From the NCBI GenBank assembly GCA_963974675.1, contig CAXBDQ010000029.1:1-24614 (forward strand): 24,614 bases of DNA, written 5' to 3'. Numbering within the stretch: position 1 is the first letter of the stretch; every line of letters begins with the position of its first letter. The stretch comes from Porticoccus sp963974675. Lineage in GTDB: Bacteria > Pseudomonadota > Gammaproteobacteria > Pseudomonadales > Porticoccaceae. The notes under the pieces are model-generated. The model ran no database searches. It was not told where the DNA came from and saw nothing but the letters and a program-made list of their open reading frames with translations. Shown in pieces: positions 8,308-15,473 of the stretch. The translations under genes and the position numbers were made by a program.

Positions 8308-8409
8308 ATGGATAAAGAAGATATGGCTACTCTGGCCAAGGTCGGCATGTTGGTTCTTGGTGGGTTTGCAGTGATGTTTTTTCTCATTGCAGTTGCCAAT
8401 CTCATTTAA
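8308..8409 (+). CDS. Small single-span membrane protein (33 residues)
   Basis: The frame encodes MDKEDMATLAKVGMLVLG, then GFAVMFFLIAVANLI. It has a short charged N-terminus and one hydrophobic helix (about residues 12-33). GGGAGG lies 9 bases upstream of the ATG, a strong ribosome site. A perfect FNR/Anr box with a well-placed -10 precedes it by about 130 bases, so it is probably induced at low oxygen. It stands alone between recN and a convergent gene. I do not recognise a family; small one-helix proteins often act as subunits or regulators of membrane complexes, but that is speculation here. Confidence 0.65.
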   Translation: MDKEDMATLAKVGMLVLGGFAVMFFLIAVANLI

Positions 8410-8505
8410 AAAAGTGTACCGAGAATGTAATTACTGCCCCACCTATCGATCACTTTACGCACTTATCCCAAGATGACAGGCAAATTGGGCATTAAACCAT
8501 TTGTG

Positions 8506-9348
8506 CTAATGTTGTCGCTGATAGATATAATTTTTCCTACCGGCATCACACACCACCAGAGTCTCTGACATCCAATCACATTGGTTTTTAACTAACTGCA
8601 CATTTTTTGCCAACTGCTCATTGACAGCCAGGTGCTGCTTATCCTGCTTTAAGAAGCCAAACATCGTTTCAAAGCGTTGACTAAAATCTATTCCTTTTGT
8701 CGTAACATCATGGAAAAGAAAAACAAACTTGGCATACGAAAAGGTTGAGCCGCCTAAACCAATCTCCAGCATCTTTTGTATATATTGCTGATACGCCTTT
8801 GAAAGATAACGGCCAAGGGCTTCCCTATCATCAACCAGCCCCTGATACACAGGAATCGCCATTCTGTTACCCCCGATCAAAGCTCCTCTGGATAATTTTG
8901 TATTCGCTTGATTTGCTATTAATTGATAACGCTCACCACGGCATACAATATGTGCTGCTTCAAAGAGGCATTTGTTTAATTCATAGGGGCCAAATTTTTC
9001 GTGTTTCTGCTCATCAATGTTTAAGTAATGACTGTCGCCCTCATCACCTATTACAGCATGAGAAGAAGCATCAGGCTCACTGAATGGTTTTGTTGTCGAC
9101 TGCACTCTTTTTGGCAGGACAACCTGAACGCCAAACTTTGCGGCTGGACGCTTCAACAGAAGAGCCTGTGTAATCTCATTATTTTTTTGAAACTCATAAA
9201 ATGAGGGCAAGCGACCACCCTCACCCTGGGCTTTCACCTCACAGTACAGCTGCTCATAATAATTTTCGGCCAATAATAGACAAAATTCACTCGCATTCCC
9301 CAACATGGGAAATATCAAAATTGACCAAACTAATGCTCTACAAACCAC
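8506..9348 (-). CDS. Exported protein of unknown function with three Cys-pair motifs
   Basis: I do not recognise this 280-residue protein. It starts with a signal peptide (MVCRALVWSILIFPMLGNAS, probable cleavage after about residue 18-20), so it should be periplasmic, membrane-anchored or secreted. The mature part has three similar Cys-pair segments: FCLLLAENYYEQLYCEVKAQG, NKCLFEAAHIVCRGERYQL, and NQCDWMSETLVVCDAGRKNY. They suggest repeated disulphide-closed hairpins, two of them linked by an alpha-helical middle region. The gene is convergent with the small membrane protein gene and divergent from the diguanylate cyclase gene (154 bases apart). No lipobox and no enzyme motif is visible. Confidence 0.75.
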   Translation of the reverse strand: MVCRALVWSILIFPMLGNASEFCLLLAENYYEQLYCEVKAQGEGGRLPSFYEFQKNNEITQALLLKRPAAKFGVQVVLPKRVQSTTKPFSEPDASSHAVIGDEGDSHYLNIDEQKHEKFGPYELNKCLFEAAHIVCRGERYQLIANQANTKLSRGALIGGNRMAIPVYQGLVDDREALGRYLSKAYQQYIQKMLEIGLGGSTFSYAKFVFLFHDVTTKGIDFSQRFETMFGFLKQDKQHLAVNEQLAKNVQLVKNQCDWMSETLVVCDAGRKNYIYQRQH

Positions 9349-9502
9349 TCACAGCCCTGTTGACTCCAACCATAACTATTCTCACTAACGCTCTGTTACA
9401 AGGTTTTAAGAACACCTAACCGCCATAGTTGTTTACGATGCTCCCACAACATCATAGACTAACAGCCACCATCCGGGGCAAGGCTCATAGTATCAACAGG
9501 TT

Positions 9503-10717
9503 ATGTCACAAATAATAGTTCGCCTACTCACCCCGCTCTTATGCCTGCTACTAGCAGGATTCATAAACTGGTATACCCCATCATTAAATGGCGATCAGCT
9601 CTCTATGCTGAAGCAGCTGCCCTACGTTCTCTGTGGATTAGCCGCATTTATTGCCATTTTGGCCAACAACTCCCGCTATCTCGGTGCTGCAGTTATTATG
9701 CTGACTGGCTTTTGGCTAATTCGCGCCTACTTACAAGCACCCTTAGATACTGAACCCGCAGGGCAAGTCTTTGGCCTGATGTCACTTTGTGCCCCCCTAC
9801 TATTAGCCGCGCTTGTTATCTTGCCAAATACCGGCTGGCGGCACCTTGGGTTTATCCTTTTCATTGCATTTATATCAATTTTTGCCCTGATCATTGTCAG
9901 TCTGTTTCAGTGGCAACCGCTGTGGTTTGCCGCACTGTCTCCGGAACTGCGGGAAAGTACTTTTCTAGGGCTGAAAATATCCAACACAGCCGGCCTGATG
10001 TTTCTTTCTGCCTTTATTGCTAGTTTGGCCGTCCCTCTGCTCAAACGGGAACCTATAGATAGCAGCCTTCCCGGTTGTATTTTATTCAGTTTTATTACTT
10101 TGGCCTGGTTTCATGTCCCTCATATATCAGCCACCCTGTTTTCGGTTTCAGGATTGTTGTTAATCATCAACCAAACCCACAGCCTACTTAACATGGTGTA
10201 CCGAGATGAGCTCACCCAAATACCTAACAGGCGTGCGCTGTTAAGGGATACCCGCAATACAGGCAGTCACTACGCTCTTGCCATGGTGGATGTTGACCAC
10301 TTTAAAAAAATCAATGATCAGCATGGGCATGACTTAGGGGATCAGGTGTTGCGAGCAATAGCCTCCAAGCTCAACCAGGTGACGGGAGGAGGAAGAGCCT
10401 ATCGTTTTGGGGGAGAAGAATTCTGCCTACTGTTTCGGGGAAAAACGGCAGATCAGATAATCGACCACCTCGAATCATTACGAAAAGCCATTGCTGAGTA
10501 TGATATGACCGCTAGAGATCATAAAACTCGGCCCTGGACACAAAATAAAGGCGAGAAACAACGCGGAGCATCTCACCGCAAGGGCAATATCCGGGTAACT
10601 GTTAGCATGGGAGTTGCTGACTCCAATACCGCTCTCGATTTCCATACGGCATTAAAAGTAGCTGACGAAGCAATGTATCGCGCCAAAGAAGCTGGGAGAA
10701 ACCAGGTCAAATCATGA
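9503..10717 (+). CDS. Membrane-bound GGDEF diguanylate cyclase
   Basis: The 404-residue protein should make cyclic di-GMP from two GTP at the inner membrane. Residues 1-225 are hydrophobic with about seven membrane spans and no known sensor motif. A GGDEF domain follows (about 233-404), with DELTQIPNRRAL (235-246), MVDVDHFKKINDQHGHDLGD (261-280) and the active-site loop GGEEF at 303-307, so it looks catalytically competent. The RxxD inhibitory site normally found five residues before the loop is absent (the region reads TGGGRAYRF). An unusual basic insert of about 25 residues (about 337-362, TARDHKTRPWTQNKGEKQ...) precedes the last strand IRVTVSMGVAD. The ribosome site is poor. No neighbour shares an operon with it. 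Confidence 0.93.
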   Translation: MSQIIVRLLTPLLCLLLAGFINWYTPSLNGDQLSMLKQLPYVLCGLAAFIAILANNSRYLGAAVIMLTGFWLIRAYLQAPLDTEPAGQVFGLMSLCAPLLLAALVILPNTGWRHLGFILFIAFISIFALIIVSLFQWQPLWFAALSPELRESTFLGLKISNTAGLMFLSAFIASLAVPLLKREPIDSSLPGCILFSFITLAWFHVPHISATLFSVSGLLLIINQTHSLLNMVYRDELTQIPNRRALLRDTRNTGSHYALAMVDVDHFKKINDQHGHDLGDQVLRAIASKLNQVTGGGRAYRFGGEEFCLLFRGKTADQIIDHLESLRKAIAEYDMTARDHKTRPWTQNKGEKQRGASHRKGNIRVTVSMGVADSNTALDFHTALKVADEAMYRAKEAGRNQVKS

Positions 10718-10853
10718 AAGTACGGAAAAAATAACTGTTTTATTGGGACCGCCATTTAGACGATAGATGAAAAGGTGTATTTATAACGGAAAGACTGTAT
10801 GTCCAATTAAAGGGCCACATTATCTGTATCCCCCTCACACCATGACAAACAAC

Positions 10854-11261
10854 CTACTTTATTTTTCGCACGTACAGTACCAAACTGTGACATACCAGTT
10901 CAAAGCCATGATCACTAGCGACTTTCTTTTGTAACTCTTCAATTTCAGCACTATGAAATTCGACCACCTGCCCACTATCCACATCAACCATATGATCATG
11001 ATGCCCTCCGCGTTCAATCTCGTACACGGCCGGACCATTATCAAAATTATGGCGGGAAACAAGGCCTGCTGTCTCAAACTGGGTCAAGACCCGGTAAACA
11101 GTCGCGATGCCCACGTCTTGATCGGCTTCAATTAATTTGCGGTAAACATCTTCCGCACTCATATGCGATTCAAAGGAACTTTCCAGAATATTTAAAATTT
11201 TCAATCTGGGAGCGGTTACTTTTAACCCTGCAGCACGTAATTCACTGTTTTCATCACTCAT
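10854..11261 (-). CDS. fur: Ferric uptake regulator Fur
   Basis: Fur is the iron-sensing repressor that binds Fe(II) and blocks iron-uptake genes. The 135-residue protein has the winged-helix DNA-binding domain (LKVTAPRLKILNILE; VGIATVYRVLTQFETAGLV) and the metal site HHDH (87-90) with Glu81, His33 and Glu108. The CxxC pair that binds structural zinc in E. coli Fur is missing: the region reads HHDHMVDVDSG, and Cys124 is the only cysteine. Pseudomonas-type Fur proteins also lack the full pair. It is divergent from bamE with 73 bases between, the classical omlA-fur layout. A Fur box near bfd in this window is a likely target. Confidence 0.97.
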   Translation of the reverse strand: MSDENSELRAAGLKVTAPRLKILNILESSFESHMSAEDVYRKLIEADQDVGIATVYRVLTQFETAGLVSRHNFDNGPAVYEIERGGHHDHMVDVDSGQVVEFHSAEIEELQKKVASDHGFELVCHSLVLYVRKIK

Positions 11262-11334
11262 TCCTTTCTTACCCTTCTATACACTGGATGGATTCTGTAT
11301 TATCGCCGTTCGAAGATACGACTGGAACCCCATA

Positions 11335-11799
11335 ATGCATTTTACTGCACGAATAGTTTGTTGCCTGGCTTTGGCTATCACCCTTTCGGGATGTTCAAAG
11401 TTCTCTATGCCAGACATGCCAAGCTTCAACTTCGGCCTTCCCAAGCTGCCCAGTGTCCACAAATTTGATATCCAGCAAGGCAATATCATCACACAAGATA
11501 TGGTTGATCAGCTCAAACCTGGGATGACTAAGTCTCAAGTTCGGTTTGTGATGGGAACACCGCTAATCGCAGACACCTTCAGTCAAAATCGCTGGGATTA
11601 CTTTTATAGCCTGAAACCAGCAAAAAGTGACGAAGTGCGTGAAAGACTGGCCATTTTCTTTAAGGATGACCTTTTGGTAGGCTTGAGAGGTGACTTTGTG
11701 CCTGGCGGCGGCAACTCACAACAAACTGAAAGTACTGAGGAGCAACAGCTCGGTGCTGCTGCAGAACCAACAGCTAGCGCCAATACAGAAGAAGAGTAA
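11335..11799 (+). CDS. bamE: Outer membrane assembly lipoprotein BamE (OmlA/SmpA)
   Basis: BamE is a lipoprotein of the BAM complex that inserts beta-barrel proteins in the outer membrane. The 154-residue precursor has a signal peptide with lipobox LSGC (acylated Cys20). The SmpA/OmlA fold follows, with VDQLKPGMTKSQVRFVMGTP and TFSQNRWDYFYSLKP. The C-terminal 35 residues are a low-complexity Gln/Glu/Ala tail, common in this order of bacteria and not conserved. It is divergent from fur, the usual arrangement in Pseudomonas and relatives. Confidence 0.95.
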   Translation: MHFTARIVCCLALAITLSGCSKFSMPDMPSFNFGLPKLPSVHKFDIQQGNIITQDMVDQLKPGMTKSQVRFVMGTPLIADTFSQNRWDYFYSLKPAKSDEVRERLAIFFKDDLLVGLRGDFVPGGGNSQQTESTEEQQLGAAAEPTASANTEEE

Positions 11800-11835
11800 C
11801 ATCGCCAACCTATAACGGTATTTGCTAACACTAAA

Positions 11836-11861
11836 ACGGCTTGGCTCAAAAAACAAGCCGC
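11836..11861 (-). terminator. Terminator after rnfH
   Basis: ACGGCTTG and CAAGCCGC form an 8-bp stem with a 10-base loop. On the minus strand the hairpin is followed by TTTTA. It lies between the convergent bamE and rnfH genes, so it closes the rnfH transcript and may also act on bamE. Confidence 0.6.
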
Positions 11862-11895
11862 TTAAACACTCTCCGCCATTTATTACTTTTCAACG

Positions 11896-12222
11896 TTATT
11901 TTTCAGTTTGGCGACTTGCCTTCTCAGCACGACGCTTTCGCACTTCTTTCGGGTCAACAATCAATGGTCGGTAGATTTCTACTCTATCCATGGGTTCCAA
12001 TACATGCTCTTTCGGAGGTTTTAAACCTTTGGTACCCAAAGCCTGTCCAAAAATACCCATTTTGGCATTCTCGATATCAATCTCTGGAAACTGCCCAATA
12101 ATCCCTGATTGCTGCACTGCCTCATAAGCTGTTGTCCCCTTAGGGACTTGTAACTCAATCAATTGTTGTCGAGTTGGTAGCGCATAGGCCACCTCAACAG
12201 TCATCAATTCTATTTCACTCAC
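11896..12222 (-). CDS. rnfH: RnfH family ubiquitin-like protein
   Basis: This 108-residue protein belongs to the RnfH (UPF0125) family, small beta-grasp proteins of unclear role that are almost always encoded next to ratA. Visible family features are EVAYALPTRQQLIELQVPKGTTAYEAVQQSGI and the end VEIYRPLIVDPKEVRKRRAEKA. Its start overlaps the stop of ratA by four bases, so the two are translationally coupled. It is probably cytoplasmic, with no signal or membrane segment. Confidence 0.93.
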   Translation of the reverse strand: MSEIELMTVEVAYALPTRQQLIELQVPKGTTAYEAVQQSGIIGQFPEIDIENAKMGIFGQALGTKGLKPPKEHVLEPMDRVEIYRPLIVDPKEVRKRRAEKASRQTEK

Positions 12223-12656
12223 TGGCCATAAACCTCTTGCGCCCGCAGTGACAAAGCATCAACCAAGTTATTCGCCACCGAGGTGAATAAGCTAGATGAG
12301 GCTATACCTACAGACAAACTATTAAACTCAAATTCTAAATCCAGTACCACCTTGCAAGCAGTATCTGTTAAAGCCTTGAAAGACCACGCCCCAGAGAGCT
12401 GGCTAAAGGGCCCCTGATGGAGACTCATACTAATTCGATCTGGCTCAAAAAGGGTATTACAGGTTGTAAAGCTATGGCTTATCAGCCCTTTTTTCAAATC
12501 CAGCCGCGCCACCATTGAGTCGCCATCCTGTTTCAGAATTTCGGCTCCGACACAATTTTTCATGTATTGAGGGTAACTCGCCACATCATTAACTAGATCG
12601 AACATTTGTTGCGCTGAATACATCACCAGCGCACTGCGTTTAATTGTTGTTAACAT
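12219..12656 (-). CDS. ratA: RatA-type START domain protein
   Basis: The 145-residue protein is a polyketide cyclase/START-like domain of the RatA (YfjG/PasT) family, related to COQ10. It is described as a ribosome association toxin in E. coli and linked elsewhere to ubiquinone or iron-sulfur function. Family motifs are SALVMYSAQQMFDLVNDVASYPQ and a basic/hydrophobic ligand pocket, ending NNLVDALSLRAQEVYG. Its ATG overlaps the stop of the upstream transporter by one base (TGATG) and its end overlaps rnfH. In most relatives ratA directly faces smpB; here a transporter gene sits between them. Confidence 0.94.
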   Translation of the reverse strand: MLTTIKRSALVMYSAQQMFDLVNDVASYPQYMKNCVGAEILKQDGDSMVARLDLKKGLISHSFTTCNTLFEPDRISMSLHQGPFSQLSGAWSFKALTDTACKVVLDLEFEFNSLSVGIASSSLFTSVANNLVDALSLRAQEVYGQ

Positions 12657-14071
12657 CAGCTAAACGTCTTGTATATGCCCATTACAAACACCACCAGCAC
12701 AGCCAATGGCGAGAGATATCGAACCACCCAGCGCCAAGTAAAAAACACTCCATTGGATTCGTCTTTCATTTCTTCGCGAACAGCCTCCGGCTTCATCAAC
12801 CAACCTACAAAGATAGCAATAAACAATCCTGCTAACGGCAACATGACACTAGACGTCAGGAAATCCATAAATTCAAAAAAGTTAAACCCGGCAACCCTTG
12901 CGTCGGCCCACACATTGAATGACAGCACACTACCCAGCCCAACAACCCAGGCAACAAAACCCAACAACAAGTTAGCAGTTAGGCGGTTAAAGCCCTTTGA
13001 TTCAACCAAATAAGCCACCGCAGGCTCCATTAACGAAATGGCTGAACTCCAAGCTGCCAACGTTACCAAAACAAAGAAAATACTACCAAAAAGTAAACCG
13101 CCAGCCATATTACCAAAAACCACCGGCAAACTAACAAACATCAGCCCCGGACCAGCGCTTGGATCAATGGTTGGATTAGCAAAAACAATGGGAAAAATAG
13201 CTAATCCAGCTACTAACGCCACCAATGTATCTAGAAACCCTACCGCCACTACGGTACGGCCTATTCTTGCATGTTCTGGCATATAGGCACCATAAGCCAT
13301 AATGGCACCCATCCCCAGGCTCAAAGTAAAAAAGGCATGGCCCAGCGCCTCCAATACCCCTTCCCACGTTAGAGCTTCCACATTAAAGCTGAATAAAAAG
13401 TTAAAGCCCTGGGCAAAATCACCTTTCTGATAACCAAACACCAACAGAGCGATTAACAAAACAAACAGGAGTGGCATCAATACTCGAACAGCCACACCTA
13501 ACCCTTTCGTCACCCCCCCGACAACCACACCCATAGTTAACAGTAGGAAAACAGTCTGCCAGAAGATCAATGTATAGGTATCGGCCAACAATTCCCCAAA
13601 GAAAACTCCGGCCTGCTCGGCACTCGCCCCCTGAAAGGTTCCAGAAGCCATATGACCAATATAATGCAGCGCCCAACCAGCAATGACAGCATAGTATGAC
13701 AAAATCATTAAACCGGCAGCGACACCAAGCCAGCCGATTGCGCTCCAAGCACCATGTAATCCAGCCTCTTTGGTTAGGTGGCGCATAGCGTTGATAGGAC
13801 TGCGGCGACCCCGTCGACCCAGCATCACCTCGGCAACCATGATCGGCAACCCCACAACCAAAATACAGACTAGATAAACAAGGACAAAAGCTCCGCCGCC
13901 ATTCTCTCCGACGATGTAAGGAAACTTCCAGATGTTGCCCAACCCCACAGCTGAGCCCGTAGCCGCCAACACAAAAGTCCACCGACTGGCCCAGACACCG
14001 TGGATTCCTCTTTTACTACCAGCTTGGTTGCCCTGAGTTGTGGCTCCAGCCTGAGAATTTTCTGACATCAA
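12656..14071 (-). CDS. Sodium-dependent transporter, NSS (SNF) family
   Basis: The 471-residue protein is a neurotransmitter:sodium symporter family member of the inner membrane, which usually co-transports an amino acid or similar amine with Na+. After a hydrophilic N-terminus, the first span carries the family signature WTFVLAATGSAVGLGNIWKFPYIVGENGGGAFVLVYL, which includes the unwound TM1 that binds Na+ and substrate. About 11-12 spans follow, including GMGAIMAYGAYMP (TM6 region) and WSSAISLMEPAVAYLVE. Substrate cannot be told from sequence. It is tightly coupled to ratA by a one-base overlap, an unusual insertion into the conserved smpB/ratA neighbourhood. Confidence 0.95.
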   Translation of the reverse strand: MMSENSQAGATTQGNQAGSKRGIHGVWASRWTFVLAATGSAVGLGNIWKFPYIVGENGGGAFVLVYLVCILVVGLPIMVAEVMLGRRGRRSPINAMRHLTKEAGLHGAWSAIGWLGVAAGLMILSYYAVIAGWALHYIGHMASGTFQGASAEQAGVFFGELLADTYTLIFWQTVFLLLTMGVVVGGVTKGLGVAVRVLMPLLFVLLIALLVFGYQKGDFAQGFNFLFSFNVEALTWEGVLEALGHAFFTLSLGMGAIMAYGAYMPEHARIGRTVVAVGFLDTLVALVAGLAIFPIVFANPTIDPSAGPGLMFVSLPVVFGNMAGGLLFGSIFFVLVTLAAWSSAISLMEPAVAYLVESKGFNRLTANLLLGFVAWVVGLGSVLSFNVWADARVAGFNFFEFMDFLTSSVMLPLAGLFIAIFVGWLMKPEAVREEMKDESNGVFFTWRWVVRYLSPLAVLVVFVMGIYKTFS

Positions 14072-14197
14072 TCATACTCATTATCAACTTGCCCGAATTG
14101 TACCGGCAAACCTTGCTGTTACAAACCGATCACACCCCACTCTTCCATCTCTGTGTTAAAACAAAACAAAATCATAGGCGTGTGGGTAACCAATCTC

Positions 14198-14203
14198 TAT
14201 AAT
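14198..14203 (+). promoter_or_regulatory. -10 box very close to the smpB start
   Basis: A perfect TATAAT ends 7 bases before the smpB ATG, which would put the transcription start on or next to the A of ATG. The stretch between (TCACGAC) has no Shine-Dalgarno sequence. The -35 region is poor. The mRNA may be leaderless. Confidence 0.45.
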
Positions 14204-14210
14204 TCACGAC

Positions 14211-14690
14211 ATGGCAAAGAAACCAAAGAAAACACAGACTAGTCCAACCATCGCCCTGAATAAAAAGGCCCGTCACGACTACCACCTGGAAGAAAAACTT
14301 GAAGCGGGTTTATCTCTCCAAGGCTGGGAGGTAAAAAGCTTACGTGCTGGTAACGCTCAGCTTACGGATAGTTACGTGTTGCTACAAAATGGCGAAGCCT
14401 ACTTAATGGGGCTACACATTTCCCCATTAAAAACCGTTTCAACGCACTACGTCACCGATCCAACTCGAACTAGGAAGCTATTACTTCACCAAAACGAGCT
14501 GAGCCGATTATTTAATAGTGTCAACCAAAAAGGACACACCTGCGTCGCCACAGCCCTGTACTGGAAAGGCCATTTAGTGAAATGTGAAATCGCCTTAGCC
14601 AAAGGTAAACAGGCCCACGACAAACGAGAATCAGAAAAAGATCGTGACTGGCAGCGACAAAAGCAGCGCCTTATGCGCCATAGCAGCTGA
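14211..14690 (+). CDS. smpB: SsrA-binding protein SmpB
   Basis: SmpB binds tmRNA and brings it to stalled ribosomes for trans-translation. The 159-residue protein has the oligonucleotide-binding barrel (ARHDYHLEEKLEAGLSLQGWEVKSLRAGNAQLTDSYV) and the basic C-terminal tail that enters the mRNA channel (KGKQAHDKRESEKDRDWQRQKQRLMR). It lies only 1.4 kb from the ssrA gene on the same strand, a pairing often conserved. A strong hairpin terminator follows. The start may be leaderless. Confidence 0.98.
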   Translation: MAKKPKKTQTSPTIALNKKARHDYHLEEKLEAGLSLQGWEVKSLRAGNAQLTDSYVLLQNGEAYLMGLHISPLKTVSTHYVTDPTRTRKLLLHQNELSRLFNSVNQKGHTCVATALYWKGHLVKCEIALAKGKQAHDKRESEKDRDWQRQKQRLMRHSS

Positions 14691-14721
14691 CCTCACCTAC
14701 CTCACCCCTAGAGTAAATCCA

Positions 14722-14756
14722 TGCCGCCAGCTTTTTGTTGGCGGCAATTAATTATA
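14722..14756 (+). terminator. Terminator after smpB
   Basis: TGCCGCCA (14722-14729) pairs perfectly with TGGCGGCA (14739-14746) around a 9-base loop and is followed by an A/T-rich stretch (ATTAATTAT). It lies 32 bases after the smpB stop. Confidence 0.7.
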
Positions 14757-14797
14757 GCTACAGATTTTTCATAAGCACTATGACCACTATATTTTGG

Positions 14798-14832
14798 TGT
14801 AAGTTAGCGCTAACTTACATTCACCTCCTTAT
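14798..14832. promoter_or_regulatory. 22-bp perfect palindrome next to a full-length Shine-Dalgarno sequence
   Basis: TGTAAGTTAGC at 14798-14808 is followed at once by its exact reverse complement, giving a 22-bp perfect palindrome with a central CG. The core GTTAGCGCTAAC resembles LacI-family operators known from Xanthomonas and related bacteria. Directly beside it, the minus strand has TAAGGAGGTGA, a complete complement of the 16S rRNA tail, followed by ATG and then TAA. A plus-strand -10-like TATATT lies at 14788-14793. The rest of 14757-14990 shows no gene. Function is unknown; an operator is the simplest reading. Confidence 0.55.
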
Positions 14833-15003
14833 GGCATATATTTATATAGCGCCTCCACCAGTAAAGCAGTAAAACTTAATAGTAGTCCTCAGCATAAAGC
14901 CCCTGTGGTCCTAAAGATTTATGTATCACGTAGCACTCAACACTCGTCCAACTTCCCAAACCCCTTCTCTTTCTAAAAAAATAAAAAAATGCCGCTTATG
15001 GTA

Positions 15004-15032
15004 TTGATACTTATTATCATTTGCATTAAAGT
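15004..15032 (+). promoter_or_regulatory. bfd promoter overlapped by a Fur box
   Basis: TTGATA (15004-15009) and TAAAGT (15027-15032) are 17 bases apart. Between and across them, 15006-15024 matches the 19-bp Fur consensus GATAATGATAATCATTATC at 14 positions. Repression of bfd by iron-loaded Fur fits the known biology and a fur gene is in this window. Confidence 0.65.
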
Positions 15033-15082
15033 ACAACCATAGATTTTATCTTCCATCATCAACAACGGAAAAATGACCTCTT

Positions 15083-15286
15083 ATGTATGTCTGTAACTGC
15101 AAAGGTATTACTGATCACGACATTCGCGTTGCTGCGTCTGACGGGGTAACAAACCTTCGGTCACTCAGAAAATGTACTGGTGCAACAAGCCAGTGCGGTA
15201 AATGTACGCCCCATGCGAAAGCCGTTCTCAACGAAGCATTAAAAGAAATTAAATGCTACAACGTGATGAGCGTAAGCTATACATAA
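15083..15286 (+). CDS. bfd: Bacterioferritin-associated ferredoxin
   Basis: Bfd is a small [2Fe-2S] protein that gives electrons to bacterioferritin so that stored Fe(III) is released as Fe(II). The 67-residue protein begins MYVCNCKGITDHDIR and has the four cluster cysteines Cys4, Cys6, Cys38 and Cys41 (SQCGKCTPHAK) in the BFD-like spacing. Cys31 is extra. The ribosome site is weak. It is under a Fur-box promoter and is separated from bfr by a strong terminator, so the two partner genes can be expressed in opposite iron conditions. Confidence 0.96.
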   Translation: MYVCNCKGITDHDIRVAASDGVTNLRSLRKCTGATSQCGKCTPHAKAVLNEALKEIKCYNVMSVSYT

Positions 15287-15332
15287 ACTCTTCCATCCTT
15301 CCCCTCCTTATATCTTTTCCATAGCAAACTCC

Positions 15333-15357
15333 GGGACCTATAAAGGTCCCTTTTTTT
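15333..15357 (+). terminator. Terminator after bfd
   Basis: GGGACC-TATAAA-GGTCCC followed by seven T residues is a textbook intrinsic terminator, 47 bases after the bfd stop. Confidence 0.9.
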
Positions 15358-15390
15358 ATAAAAAACGATCAACAAGCGCCCCCCTATCGT

Positions 15391-15411
15391 TGACATAACA
15401 CATAGATGTCA
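15391..15411. promoter_or_regulatory. Inverted repeat upstream of bfr
   Basis: TGACAT (15391-15396) and ATGTCA (15406-15411) form a perfect dyad with 9 bases between, about 65 bases before bfr and overlapping a TTGACA hexamer (15390-15395). It could be an operator of the bfr promoter. It is not a Fur box. The assignment is tentative. Confidence 0.3.
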
Positions 15412-15473
15412 CCACACTAAAATCTGAACAATGCGCACCATGACAAGCATGAAAAAATCAAAAAGGAACACCT

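Noticed and set aside
13419..13982. 187-codon frame antisense-shifted within the sodium symporter gene
   Set aside because: Same-strand shadow frame; it is Cys/Arg/Trp-rich and the NSS protein in the other frame is unmistakable.
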